DNA of 64,000 nucleotides, taken from NCBI GenBank assembly GCA_947650285.1, contig CANTFL010001470.1, forward strand, positions 1 through 64,000, given 5' to 3'. The notes beneath the pieces were generated by a model. That model was not told where the DNA came from, searched no databases, and saw nothing but the letters and a program-made list of their open reading frames with translations. Made by a program: the position numbers and the translations under genes. This document shows, piece by piece, positions 47,002 through 57,515 of this stretch. Source of the DNA: Hyaloperonospora brassicae (lineage: Eukaryota; Oomycota; Peronosporomycetes; Peronosporales; Peronosporaceae). Numbering within the stretch: position 1 is the stretch's first letter; the number at the start of each line of letters is the position of its first letter.

Positions 47002-47405
47002 AACAATTTGACAATAAAGAATATTACGTCAAATATTCTTTTAACAATATCACAGAGCATGATGATATTGTTGAAGATGACCGAAGGGTCTACTCATTGG
47101 TTGATATTGTGATGATATCAACCCACCAATCGCTGCTAGACGCGCGCAATGGGTGGTGAGTAGACGTCATCATACATTTAGTTACATTAGTATAATTAAG
47201 TCAGGACAAACAGAGATACAAGAGTTATAGAACTTAATTATATTAATAACTGTTTTACTTTTTCTACGACCAGAGTCTTTCACCTTTGTCGTTCTACCTT
47301 CCTCTGTATAGTTCTACACCTGACTGGGCACTGACTATCACTACAGTCAGTGATCGTAAACTCCGTACTGGTTGACCAGTACGTAGTCGTCGGTGCCCCG
47401 TTACA
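47002..47405 (+). repeat. Element G 5' LTR, truncated by the gap
   Basis: The last 404 bases of a 441-bp LTR matching F, ending GCCCCGTTACA. If F and G are a true tandem it is the shared middle LTR. Confidence 0.9.
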
Positions 47406-47455
47406 CCTGTTAGCACTGTTTAGTCCGTCCAAGGACCACAACCTCATCTCCTAAC

Positions 47456-48571
47456 ATGAACATGTTGGACAATGTCGAAGGCGGCAGATTTCACGGAACC
47501 CGTGAAAGCTACTCCCATTTGAGTGACATCGAATGGAGTGCGATCTAACGAATGAGCTCGACCGTTGGCAAAGAAGCAATCTGGGACATGCTATCCACAA
47601 GGGATAGAGACCAGCAGCATTCCGTCATTAGCAAGTTTTTGCAACGAGAACTTGATGAGTCGCGAGCGAAGGTTATCTTGTTGCAACAACAAGATAACCA
47701 GCGGAACGAAGAACTGAGACAGTCTCAGTCCTCGCAGTCGACACGGGAGCGTCGACCGGGGTCTCTAAAGCTAGAGATCTCCAAGTATCACGGAGTCGAG
47801 GATGACTCCCTGTTAAGATGGTTCGTCGAAGTCGACGATGCCATCGAGGCCCGTCGCATCGACGATGAGCGAATGCAAGTTGCATTTGCTCAGTCGTACT
47901 TGGCAGGGGACGCCAGGAATTGGGCCCTGAATCTCAAGTTGCACGACCCAAACGTGTTTGGTTCGTTAGATATCTTCAAGACCCTGCTCAGTGAGACGTT
48001 TGAGCCTCCCAGGGCAGAGTTTTGGACACTATCTGAACTCCTCGGAATCAAACAGGGTAATCGTAAGGTTCACGCTTACGCTCAGCACGTACGCCACCTT
48101 GCAATCTGCATGGTAGTGAACCCTGTGAGTGAATTTGTGTTGATCACAATATTTATTCAAGGGCTGTCCGATGGTCCCGTCAGGGACCACCTGTTCCGCG
48201 GAGAGCTTAAGACGCTCTTTGAAGCAATCTTCGCTGCGGAGCAGGAAGACTTTAGTGTGAGACAGGCTCACACTACGCTGACTTCTTTTCGTCCACAGAG
48301 ACGATCAGCGGTCGGAGGCCCAGAGCCAACGGACCTCTGTAATGTTGAGGGCGAGAAACCTAGGCCTGCGAATGACAAGCGATCGGCGAGATGTCATCGC
48401 TGTCATAAACTGGGACACTACGCATATGAATGCAGTATTCCCCGCTCAGTACCTCGCGGTGCTGAGCGCAGTAATCGTCCACCAGTAAGAAGAACTAGAG
48501 GGCGAGGGTCCGATGCTGTTGCAAAACCTCAACATCGAGACCAACCATCCGGAAATGGTCGGGGTCAGTAG
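47456..48571 (+). pseudogene. gag: Element G gag with one nonsense codon
   Basis: Identical in plan to F, but codon 31 is TAA (47546-47548) where F has CAA. Everything after it is open to TAG 48569-48571, with an internal ATG at 47552 that could start a 339-residue product. The CCHC knuckle is intact. This is the main coding difference between F and G. Confidence 0.88.
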
Positions 48572-48621
48572 GGGCGGAGCACCCTACTGATTCAGCAACA
48601 TCAAGAGAATTTGCAAATCTC

Positions 48622-51600
48622 TTGACGAAGGTTGCTCCCGACACGCAGTCCCTGTGTGTCTCTGCACTTGGTGATGAGGTGTCTCTCATCACCTTGATAT
48701 GGAAGTGACAAAGGACTTGTCACCTCGCGCCCTAGTTGACTGTGGGGCGTCGAACAATTTTGTTCGTCGCCAGTCGCTAGAGGCAGAAAGTTTCAACTTC
48801 GTGGTGCGGGAGATCCCTCCAACGAGAATGCGGTGCGCCAAGCGACAGGCGCATCGATCACTGTAAAAAAACGTGTCGTCGGAATCCACTACACGTTAAA
48901 AGATGAACAGTACGATGATGATTTCATCGTACTCGACCTGGATGACAAGTTCGATGTCATCCTAGGACTATCTTGTCTCAGGAGATACAAGCCAAGGGTG
49001 AGCTGGCAGCATCGATCAGTTACGATACCTGCTACTTGTTCCTCAGATGAAGATCTGAAGAATGTCTTGGAACGCCCACATCTACGTGGGTGTACTACGA
49101 GCGAGTGCGATGGTCTCACTCGTGGTACGGTCGTTAGCACGACTGTACAAGAACGCAATGCAGATGATCACTACATTGTGGAGAAAGCTCTCCTGGACCC
49201 TGTGGATGTGACATTCCAGGAAGTAATCGAGACAGTAAATGTCTTGGTTATTGATGGATCAAGCGTAGGAGATTACACGCTTAATCTGGTTGTGCCTCCG
49301 AAACTAACTTCGGAGATAACTCAATTGCCGACGCTAGAACCGAAACGGTTCTTGCGTGATCTGCGCAGTGGCAAAGTCAAGAAGATCTGCATACTCGTCA
49401 CAGAGGACGGGTTCGTTACCGATATTCGATCGGCAACGGTGTATACTGAGACCGAGAGGGTTCTCAGCAGTTCATCGATGGACGAAACTGTCATCGATGA
49501 GAAGACTCGGATTAAGAGATAGGAATCTCAATCCTGGAGGTCGCTTCAGGCAAATCCTTTGTATAAGGATTTGATCGAATTCAAAGATGTGTTCCCTGAA
49601 TCCGTGCCATGCGAGTTGCCTAAGGACAAAAGCACTCGACACAAGATCGAGCTCAAGCCGGGCTCGAAGTACTGTGTCATGAGGCATTGGCCACTGCCTC
49701 GTGAACGAGTACTAGCGATCCACAAGCTCTTTACCGATCGCTTAGCATCGGGCCATGTGAGGGAATCAACTTCTCCTCACAGCTCTCCGACCTTCTGTGT
49801 GCGAAAAGCCACAGGAGGATGGCGGATAGTGCACGCGTTCAACAAGTTGAATGCTGCAACGGTACCGGCTCAGACGCCGATACCAAGGAAGGACGTCATC
49901 ATAGGTGGTATGTCAAAGAGTACCATCTTTTCAGCCATGGATCTGATGGACGGATTCTATCAGATCCTCATGCGTGAACGGGACATACCGTACACAGCAG
50001 TGAGCACCCCCAGCGGTATGCTGTGGGAGTGGCTAGTGATGCCACAGGGGCTGAGTAATGCCCCTGCTACTTTCAACAGATGTGTTACAAATATGTTGAG
50101 ACCGGTGCGTGATTCCGCACCGAGTTACTTCGACGATGTGTTCGTCCATAGCCGGGATATGGACGGAAAGACGGACGTTGAAGTTCTCAGGACTCATGTT
50201 CGTCAGGTTCTTCAACTTATGCGCCAGCATAACTTTTATGCCAATATCAAGAAGTGCATATTCGCGGTTAGCGAAATACCACTTCTTGGGTGCATTGTGG
50301 GTAAACACGGCGTACGCCCTGATCCCGAAAAGATCAAGGCAATCACCGACTGGCCAGTGCCAGTCGATGTCGAGGGACTTCGTAAGTTCCTTGGCTTAGC
50401 AGCGTTCTTACACAAGTACTCTCGCAACTACGCCGAGATGACGGTACATCTTTCTTGAGTAAACAAGAAAGATGTGAAGTGGTCATGGAACGCTGACTGT
50501 CAGCTTTCCTTTAAAAGTATAAAGAAATGCTTGATGCAATCGCCCATCTTGGCGATTGCAGATCAGAACAGACCATTTCATGTGGTCTGTGACGCCAGCG
50601 ATTTTGCTATCGGCTGTGCGTTGATGCAGTATGACACAGACGTAGCAGAGCGCGTTGTCTGAAATCAATCGCGCCAGATGCAACCAGCTGAACGCAACTA
50701 CCCAGTGCATGACAAGGAACTACTTGCCATGAAGTATGCACTGGCTAAGTTCCGGGTCTATCTCCTGGGATATAGACCGTTCATCGTCTATACGGACCAT
50801 GCGTCACTACGCACGGCCGTAAACAGTCCACACCTCTCGCAAAGGATGACGAGTTGGCTGTCCTTCTTCGCGGAGTATAACTTCTCCGTGGAGTACAAGC
50901 CAGGACGACTTAATGTCGTCGCTGATTCGTTATCACGTCGGCCCGACTTCGAACCAACGTCCCGAGTCAACAGTGAGGCTTTGCCCACTGTTGCGACCCT
51001 GTCCATCAGCGTGCCTTCGTCGCCTTTGCTCGACGACGTGCGGAAATCATACGCAGGAGACACGAATGTCCTCCGTTTGATGGGTCATCTTGCGAACCTA
51101 TCCCGGAAATCCTTGTCGGGTTTGCCGGCTCTGTACCGTTCCTCTTTGGATCGGCACACGACTCGCAATGGCCTGCTATACTATACAGCAGTTACTGACG
51201 ACACGCCTCGTGTCGTCGTTCCCGATCATGATGAATTGCGAATACGCATCATGTTCGAATGTCACGATGCGCCGTCTGGCGGGCACCGTGGCCGAGAAAA
51301 GACTTATCTCACGGTAAGTCTTAACTTTTATTAGCCCCGCCAGTATCAGTTTGTCCGCAAGTACATTCGTTATTGCGAGGTCTGTCAACGGGTGAAGCCT
51401 AGCCGTTCATCCCGTGCACCGTTACAACCTCTGCCGGTCCCGACAGAGTGTTGGGAGTCCGCGTCCATGGACTTTGTCTTCGGGTTCCCCGAAGACTCTC
51501 ACAAGAATAATGGTATTCTTGTGTTTGTGGATCGTTTCAGCAAGATGATGCATCTTGCTGCAGTCTCTGAATCGATCACTGCACACGGCTGTGCGCGTGT

Positions 51601-53140
51601 CTTCATCGACACTGTGTTTCGACTCCACGGTTTACCCCGTGAACTCGTGTCCGACCTTGACCCTCGGTTCACGGCGGAGTTTTGGCAATCCGTGATTTGT
51701 TCTCTCGGAACACGATTGAAGATTTCCCCATCTGACCATCCCGAAACAGATGATCAGACGGAACGTGCAAATCGTGTCCTCTTAGAAATTCTTCGAGGAT
51801 ACGTGTACTCCTTTTCGAGTTGGAGTGAGCTCTTGCCGGCGGTCGAATTTGCCATCAACAACTCCGTGCATGCGTCAACATCGCATACACCGTTCTACGC
51901 GAATGGCTTACGCCACCCAAGTATTCCCGCCCTTATACAGAGTGGCGCTGGGTTAAAGGGGGAGGGAATCGCTCGAGCAAAGCCGTTTTGGCTCTTGTTC
52001 ATCACGTATCATCGCACATGCCGATACGTTCGACGTCGATGTCGATAATATCGACATCGAAGAAGTTGATCTTAGCAGTAGCAATGACGCTGTTACTACT
52101 TCAGACAATGATGACGATGCTGGTATATTCAGCATCGTCAACGATTATTCCAGCGAGGAAGAAGACAACCTCGCTGAAGAAGAGAAGGATCTCTTAGCAG
52201 TGCGCACGAAGAGCACTGAAAGACAAAAGAACGAGTCAGCAGAGAACTTCCTGCTGACTCGAGAGGCGGTAGTCCGTTTCGTTCAGGACTCCATCGCAAA
52301 TGCGGTGGACCGCCAGAAACGGAACGCAGACAAGAATGGAAGAGCAAATGTTCTTTCGTTTAAAGTTAACGACCTAGTACTACTGTCTATGGTAAACTTA
52401 CCTGGACATGCAGTCACTAGTGTCGGCAGTAGTAAACTACTGCCGAAATACATCGGGCCATTTCGTGTGTTTTGCACCTCAATGGCAATGCATACACGAT
52501 TGATTTGCCCCGCAGGATGTGCACGCATCCTACGTTCTATGTTGGTCGTCTCCGCCCGTACTATCAGTACGAGGTCTCTTGCGAGAACGGAGACAGATGG
52601 CACGCTCGAGAATCCTTTAACAGATTCTTGTGATCACGGACCAAACACTCAAGTTGGTCCTTCAGTGACGCAGTCTCGCGACGAGCCGCCTCTAGCTTGT
52701 CGCGCAAACGATGCTTCTCGCGTTCTCTCTCGACTTGAAATAGCGCGAAATCTGATCGGTCCTTCTTCCGATCGGTACGGAGACGTCGTACGGTCGCCGG
52801 CAAGTCGTGCCGACGATCGTATTCGTGATCGACGTTCACCCTCAACTCGGACAGGTAAAGCTCATGGTTACTCAAAGTCTCCTGCAGGCCCGGCGGTTGA
52901 GCCGGACCTTGTCTTTCCACCGCCACCGGAACCACTGGTGGATGCTCACGGTGGTCGACGCTTTCACGTGGGGCTTATCTTGAGCCACCGCGTGAAGAAT
53001 GGGGTCGGACAAGTTACTTTGTCCGCTGGCGTGGGTATCCACCATCGTATGACAGCTGGGAACCTCGGTCCCAGCTGATGGCTGTCGTTGAAGGTCTCGT
53101 CCACCAGTATGACGAGACTAATCCGATAGGTCCGAGGGCT
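48622..53140 (+). pseudogene. pol: Element G pol, broken
   Basis: The most complete Pol of the A/D-G subfamily. Protease Asp at 48738, RT YFDD at 50126-50137. Integrase D at 51470, D at 51653 and E at 51761 are all present, and a GPF tail is near 52440. The shared lesions remain: two protease deletions, TAG near 49520, TGA near 50456 and 50660, TAG near 51332. RNase H runs on to the integrase HHCC in one frame (50678-51334). An acidic Asp/Glu stretch links the integrase core to the tail. Chromodomain remnants at 52950-53130 are split between frames. Confidence 0.88.
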
Positions 53141-54103
53141 CATCGGTAAACACGCGCTTTTGGCGCTTGTCGAAGGATTGCAAGTTTGCAATCGCGTCCC
53201 GCATCTCAGCCGAGATGTGTGCCCTTCCCCAGGGCGAACTTACGGAATACACGTCCCTATGTGCACGTTGCGAGTTGTCAACACAACTCGTACAAGGATC
53301 TCCCCTAGTGAGGCAAGGAATGTCTGACTCCCTCGACAAACAGTGCAATCGGTACCTTGCACCGGTTGGCGTTCGCTTTTCGAACCTGAGGCGTGTCGCC
53401 TCAAGTTTCTTGAGCCACCCTTCTCGTCCAAAATTCTTTACGTTTTGGACGAACGCGTTCCATGCCGCCAAAAGCTAGGCCTTGTAACGCTTTTGGTTGC
53501 CATTGTACCATCGATGCTTGAAGAAAGCATCGAGATAAAATTCTTCCTCAGCACAAAAGGTCTTCGCGCTGGAACTCAAGCCATGAAGCTCACTCGCATC
53601 GAATAAAGGTATTCGATGGTGTTGATTTGTCTCGTGAGACAAGCTATTGATGAGCTGTTCAGGCAAACGCCACGGCTTGAGCTCACCACGCTTCAAAGTG
53701 GTTCCTGTTTCGGTACCACGGTTATCAGTATGACGACGGCTCGCACCATCGTCGTATCGCTCGTGCGAAGGTGCACGAGCTGATCGCGGTGATGAGTAAT
53801 CATACTCATCACCATATCAATCATCACTGCTGAACAGACTGTGACGCATGTCGCGAGTCCGTACGTTCGGCAGGTCTCTTAATGAACGAGGCAACGCAGG
53901 TGAACGCGATGCCTCTAAAGGCTTTTCCGAGTCAGAGTAGCTGACCCCTAACTCGGGGTCATTGTGTGCAGAAGTGCGATACCACATGCGCCTGCAGCGA
54001 CACCTGCTGCAGGATGATAACGAGCAGCAGACGACGAGTCGTCTGCCGCAGAGGCGGGCGCAGCAACAGGCTGTGTCGTCTTTGGGTCACCCCACATAGA
54101 CAT
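52564..54103 (-). pseudogene. Element G antisense accessory ORF, broken
   Basis: Starts at ATG 54103 (MSMWGD). It carries the same early frameshift and the same TAG after KRYKA (53475-53477) as D and E, then a core to 53118 and a coiled coil in an offset frame (52935-52564). The C-x7-C-x2-C cluster is preserved. Shared lesions with D/E show descent from one already broken copy. Confidence 0.7.
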
Positions 54104-54234
54104 GTTAACTATGCGAGGCAAAGTGAGAATGAATGAATCTGACCAACAAGTACTCCCCGTCTCGTTGGTATCCAACGGGTGGCCACAAAGTTTTCGATAG
54201 TCACACGGTGACTATCAGTTAAGGGGAGGGGTGA

Positions 54235-54675
54235 TGCAACGGGGTAGCCCGTTACATGAAATTGTCATTGAAACAATTTGACAATAAAGAATATTACGTC
54301 AAATATTCTTTTAACAATATCACAGAGCATGATGATATTGTTGAAGATGACCGAAGGGTCTACTCATTGGTTGATATCGTGATGATATCAACCCACCAAT
54401 CGCTGCTAGACGCGCGCAATGGGTGGTGAGTAGACGTCATCATACATTTAGTTACATTAGTATAATTAAGTCAGGACAAACAGAGATACAAGAGTTATAG
54501 AACTTAATTATATTAATAACAGTTTTACTTTTTCTACGACCAGAGTCTTTCACCTTTGTCGTTCTACCTTCCTCTGTATAGTTCTACACCTGACTGGGCA
54601 CTGACTATCACTACAGTCGGTGATAGTAAACTCCGTACTGGTTGACCAGTACCTAGTTGTCGGTGCTTCGTTTTA
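54235..54675 (+). repeat. F/G array outer 3' LTR
   Basis: 441 bp with eroded ends: it starts TGCAAC for TGTAAC and ends CGTTTTA for CGTTACA. Its U5 variants match the outer 3' LTR of D/E. Confidence 0.9.
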
Positions 54676-55874
54676 ATGGCGATGGCGCGATTACGTGATG
54701 GAAGGCATGCTCAACGTGGATGACGAGTCTAAAGGCATGTTGCTGGTGTGATCAACTGCCTATGTGCTACGAGGAAGACATTTGACCAGATACAAAGCAG
54801 CAAAATTGAAGTTAGACGGCTCTCAAAGAATTGCTTGACGGTGAAGAGTGACTACCGTGCTGTCAAAAAAGTATTGAATGGAGAGCCTGAACGAAAAACG
54901 GCAGGTCAACAGCAAGATGATGCCAGCGATAGCGCGGTAGACGTCTGTGAAGAACAGGAAGATGTCCATGCATCTCCGTTATTAGCAAGGCACAGGACTG
55001 GTCACAAGCGTGCAAAAAGCCAGGGCGTGGCAGAGACCGACGAGCGATTGTTGCTGAACTCGGCGGAGAATGGAAAAAGCAGGCACCATATGTCATGTTT
55101 AGTGATGGGTCCGATCGAGTTGAAGCCGTACAGCCCAGGAAATCCGCTCGGGTATCTTGAGGTTAGATTACAGGCTATAGAGGTCGGTTCCAGGTTGTGG
55201 TGTTTGTCATTCGTGCATCTAGTGCATCTGGTGTACATCTTGACGATCAGATGAAAGAAGCTGCCAAACTGTAGCCGTGAGAAACATCAGGGCCAGTATC
55301 AGCGGGCCGACGTAAACTCAAGCCAAGCAGCGAGTGATACGACCGCCGCACTCAGCATCAGCGGGCCAACGAGAGCTAAAGCTAAGCAGCGAGTATACGA
55401 CCGCCGTACTCCGCATCCATTGGCGCTTACAGTGCAAGCTAGTCACTCCTCGCCGCGACTGGAGAATTTGGCTGGGGCGTTCGGGCTGAATCGATCATGC
55501 AAAATGCGTTTGTCATGCTTACAGGTAAGACCATCTCGCCAGTGACCATGCACTTGATCAATGGCGTATACACGTCTCCTGTACCGCGCACGGATGAGAG
55601 CGTAATCATTAACCAAATTTTGTTGATTTTTTGCGACATTTTTCAGGAACAAGTGGCACGCCATGTCTTCTTTCGGGGGTACCCGCGTCTACTTATCCGC
55701 GGTCCTGTCCGGCTGCAACGTGACCGGTGGCACTCTACGGCGGGAGACCTCGTCGATCGGCGCGTTGGACTGGACCGTCGCGTATTGGATTGGGAAGATG
55801 ACCTTCACACAAAAATGAAAGAGATGGTAAAGAACTTAAATTGTACACCCCCTAGAAGCGGCTGACCTCGGTGG
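54676..55874. other. Spacer between G and C
   Basis: A 168-codon frame (54748-55254, plus) and a 122-codon frame (55497-55865, plus) are present, but neither resembles a protein I know. The first is Lys/Arg-rich at its start with a hydrophobic end. A 59-bp tandem duplication lies at 55298-55415. I call no gene. Confidence 0.4.
55298..55415 (+). repeat. 59-bp tandem duplication
   Basis: Two units start ATCAGCGGGCC at 55298 and 55357, about 85% identical, with AAGCAGCGAGT and ACGACCGCCG common to both. No function evident. Confidence 0.75.
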
Positions 55875-56298
55875 TGCAACAGGGCAGCCCGTTACATGGA
55901 AATTGTCATTTGAGAGATAATGACAATAAAGAATATTATGTTGAATATTCTTTTAACAATATCACCAATAGTGGTGATTTTGATGGGTCGACCAAAGAGT
56001 CTGCTCATTGGTTGATATCTTGACGATATTAACCCATCAATCGTCGCAAGACGCGCGCAAGACGCGTGCAATGGGTGGTGAGTAGATGTCGTCATACATT
56101 CAGTTAGATTAGAATAATTAAGTTAAGTCAAACAGAGGGACAGTGGTTAAAGACTTAATTATATTAATATTGTAGTTCTACTTTTCGCTAAGACAGTGTT
56201 GCCTCTGTCTTATCTACAGCTTCCTCGGTTGCCTCGTGTACGCTTGTCGGTGCACGATACCCTTGCGTTAAGTTCACGAAAGGGTGTGCCCCGTTACA
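55875..56298 (+). repeat. Element C 5' LTR
   Basis: 424 bp, TGCAAC...GTTACA. The U3 hairpin at 55902-55927 reads ATTGTCATT/AATGACAAT. The 3' LTR has a different 9-bp pair at the same place. Confidence 0.93.
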
Positions 56299-56300
56299 TC

Positions 56301-56309
56301 TGGTAGCAC
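56301..56309 (+). other. Element C primer-binding site
   Basis: TGGTAGCAC, 2 bp inside the LTR. The first eight bases fit the acceptor end (..TGCTACCA) of initiator-Met tRNA seen in many eukaryotes. Identity of the tRNA in this organism is inferred. Confidence 0.6.
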
Positions 56310-56342
56310 TTCGTAGTCCTTCCAAGGACCACAGCATCCAAC

Positions 56343-57497
56343 ATGAACATGTTGGATGATGGAGAAAACTTTCACGACACGCGTGAAGGGTTTAACCATT
56401 TGAGTGACATCGAATGGAGTGCGGTAGAACGAATGAGTTCTACCGTAGGCGAGGTCGCTATTAGCGCCATGTTGGAGTCTCTATACAGAGACCAACAACA
56501 TGCCGCTATAGCCAAGTTCATTCAAAATGAACTTGTCGCCGAAAGGGATAAAGTAGCCTTGTTTCACCAGTAAGGCTCTCAACAGGCCGAGCATTTGAGA
56601 GAACTCGGTGCTCAACAGACAGAGCTGTTGAGACAGCAGCAATTCCATGCTGCTGTGGGCGGGACGACACATGCGCGTCGTCCCGAAGTCATGAAAGTTG
56701 ACACCTCCAAGTACAGTGGAGTCCCGGAGGACTCCCTGTTATTGTGGTTCGTCGAGCTCGACAGAGCCTTGAAGGCACGTCGTGTCAACGATGAGGAAAT
56801 GAAACTCACATTTTCTCAGACCCACTTGGCCGGACGTGCCAAAACTTGGGCCTTAGGGCTCGAGAGTAGCGACCCAAATGTGTTTAGGTCGCTAGATGAC
56901 TTCAAGTCCCGGCTCAGACAAACGTTTGAGCTGCCACGAGCTGAGTTCAGAGCTCGTTCAGAGCTACTGAAACTCAAGCAGGATAAGCGTGATGTGCACG
57001 CTTACGCTCAACATATACGACTCCTCGCGAGTAGTGTAACTTCCAACCCGGTAAATGAACACACGTTGATTACGGTGTTCATGCAAGGGATCGCAGAAGG
57101 GCCCGTCAGGAGCCACCTGTTCCGCCTAGAGCTTAATACGCTGGAAGAAGCGATATCAGTCGCGGAACAGGAAGACTTCAGCATGAGACAGGCTCATGCT
57201 AGCTCAAACTCTTATCGTCCACCGAGACGACAAGAGATCGGAGATCCAGAACCAATGGACCTCTGTTATGTTGAGAGCGAGAGACCTCGCTCTTCAAACA
57301 ACAAGCGAATGCAGAAATGCAATCGATGTCAGAAGTTAGGGCACTTCGCACATGAGTGTAGTGCTCCACGCCCAGTACCAAACAGTACTGAGCGAAATGG
57401 ACGACCATTTGCCAGAAAGGGCAATGGGCGTGGCTCCAGCGCTGCTGCGAAGCCGCAACAGCGAGACGGACCATCAAAAAATGGACGGGGTCAGTAG
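56343..57497 (+). pseudogene. gag: Element C gag with one internal stop
   Basis: Starts at ATG 56343, inside an 11-bp hairpin. A TAA at 56571-56573 interrupts it. The frame is then open to TAG 57495-57497, giving 300 codons that include the capsid region and a CCHC knuckle (CNRCQKLGHFAHEC, near 57320). Alignment with the intact F gag is clear over the whole length. The last codons form the slippery site of the frameshift signal. Confidence 0.88.
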
Positions 57498-57515
57498 GGG
57501 CGGAGCGCCCTACTG
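57476..57515 (+). promoter_or_regulatory. Probable -1 ribosomal frameshift signal at gag/pol
   Basis: The slippery heptamer A AAA AAT (57476-57482) is in the correct gag phase. A 9-base spacer follows, then a hairpin: CAGTAGGGGCG pairs with CGCCCTACTG (57492-57502 with 57506-57515, one bulged G). The gag stop codon is in the stem. The protease frame is -1 relative to gag and open through the overlap. A and D-G keep the hairpin but have CGGAAAT for the heptamer. Confidence 0.75.

Larger units (their letters stand above)
42127..54675 (+). mobile_element. Elements F and G: second tandem array, interrupted by a gap
   Basis: F runs from its 5' LTR at 42127 to the gap inside the integrase core. 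G begins with an LTR cut by the gap (47002 onward) and is complete to 54675. F and G differ at only a few positions over ~4.7 kb. A likely reading is a tandem array like D/E with the end of F missing, but an assembly artefact cannot be excluded. No target duplication was found (ATAAA left, ATGGC right), and the final LTR ends in mutated bases. Confidence 0.85.

Noticed and set aside
54748..55254. 168-codon frame between G and C
   Set aside because: Long enough to be noticed, but no domain, splice context or start context; a competing minus frame covers much of it.
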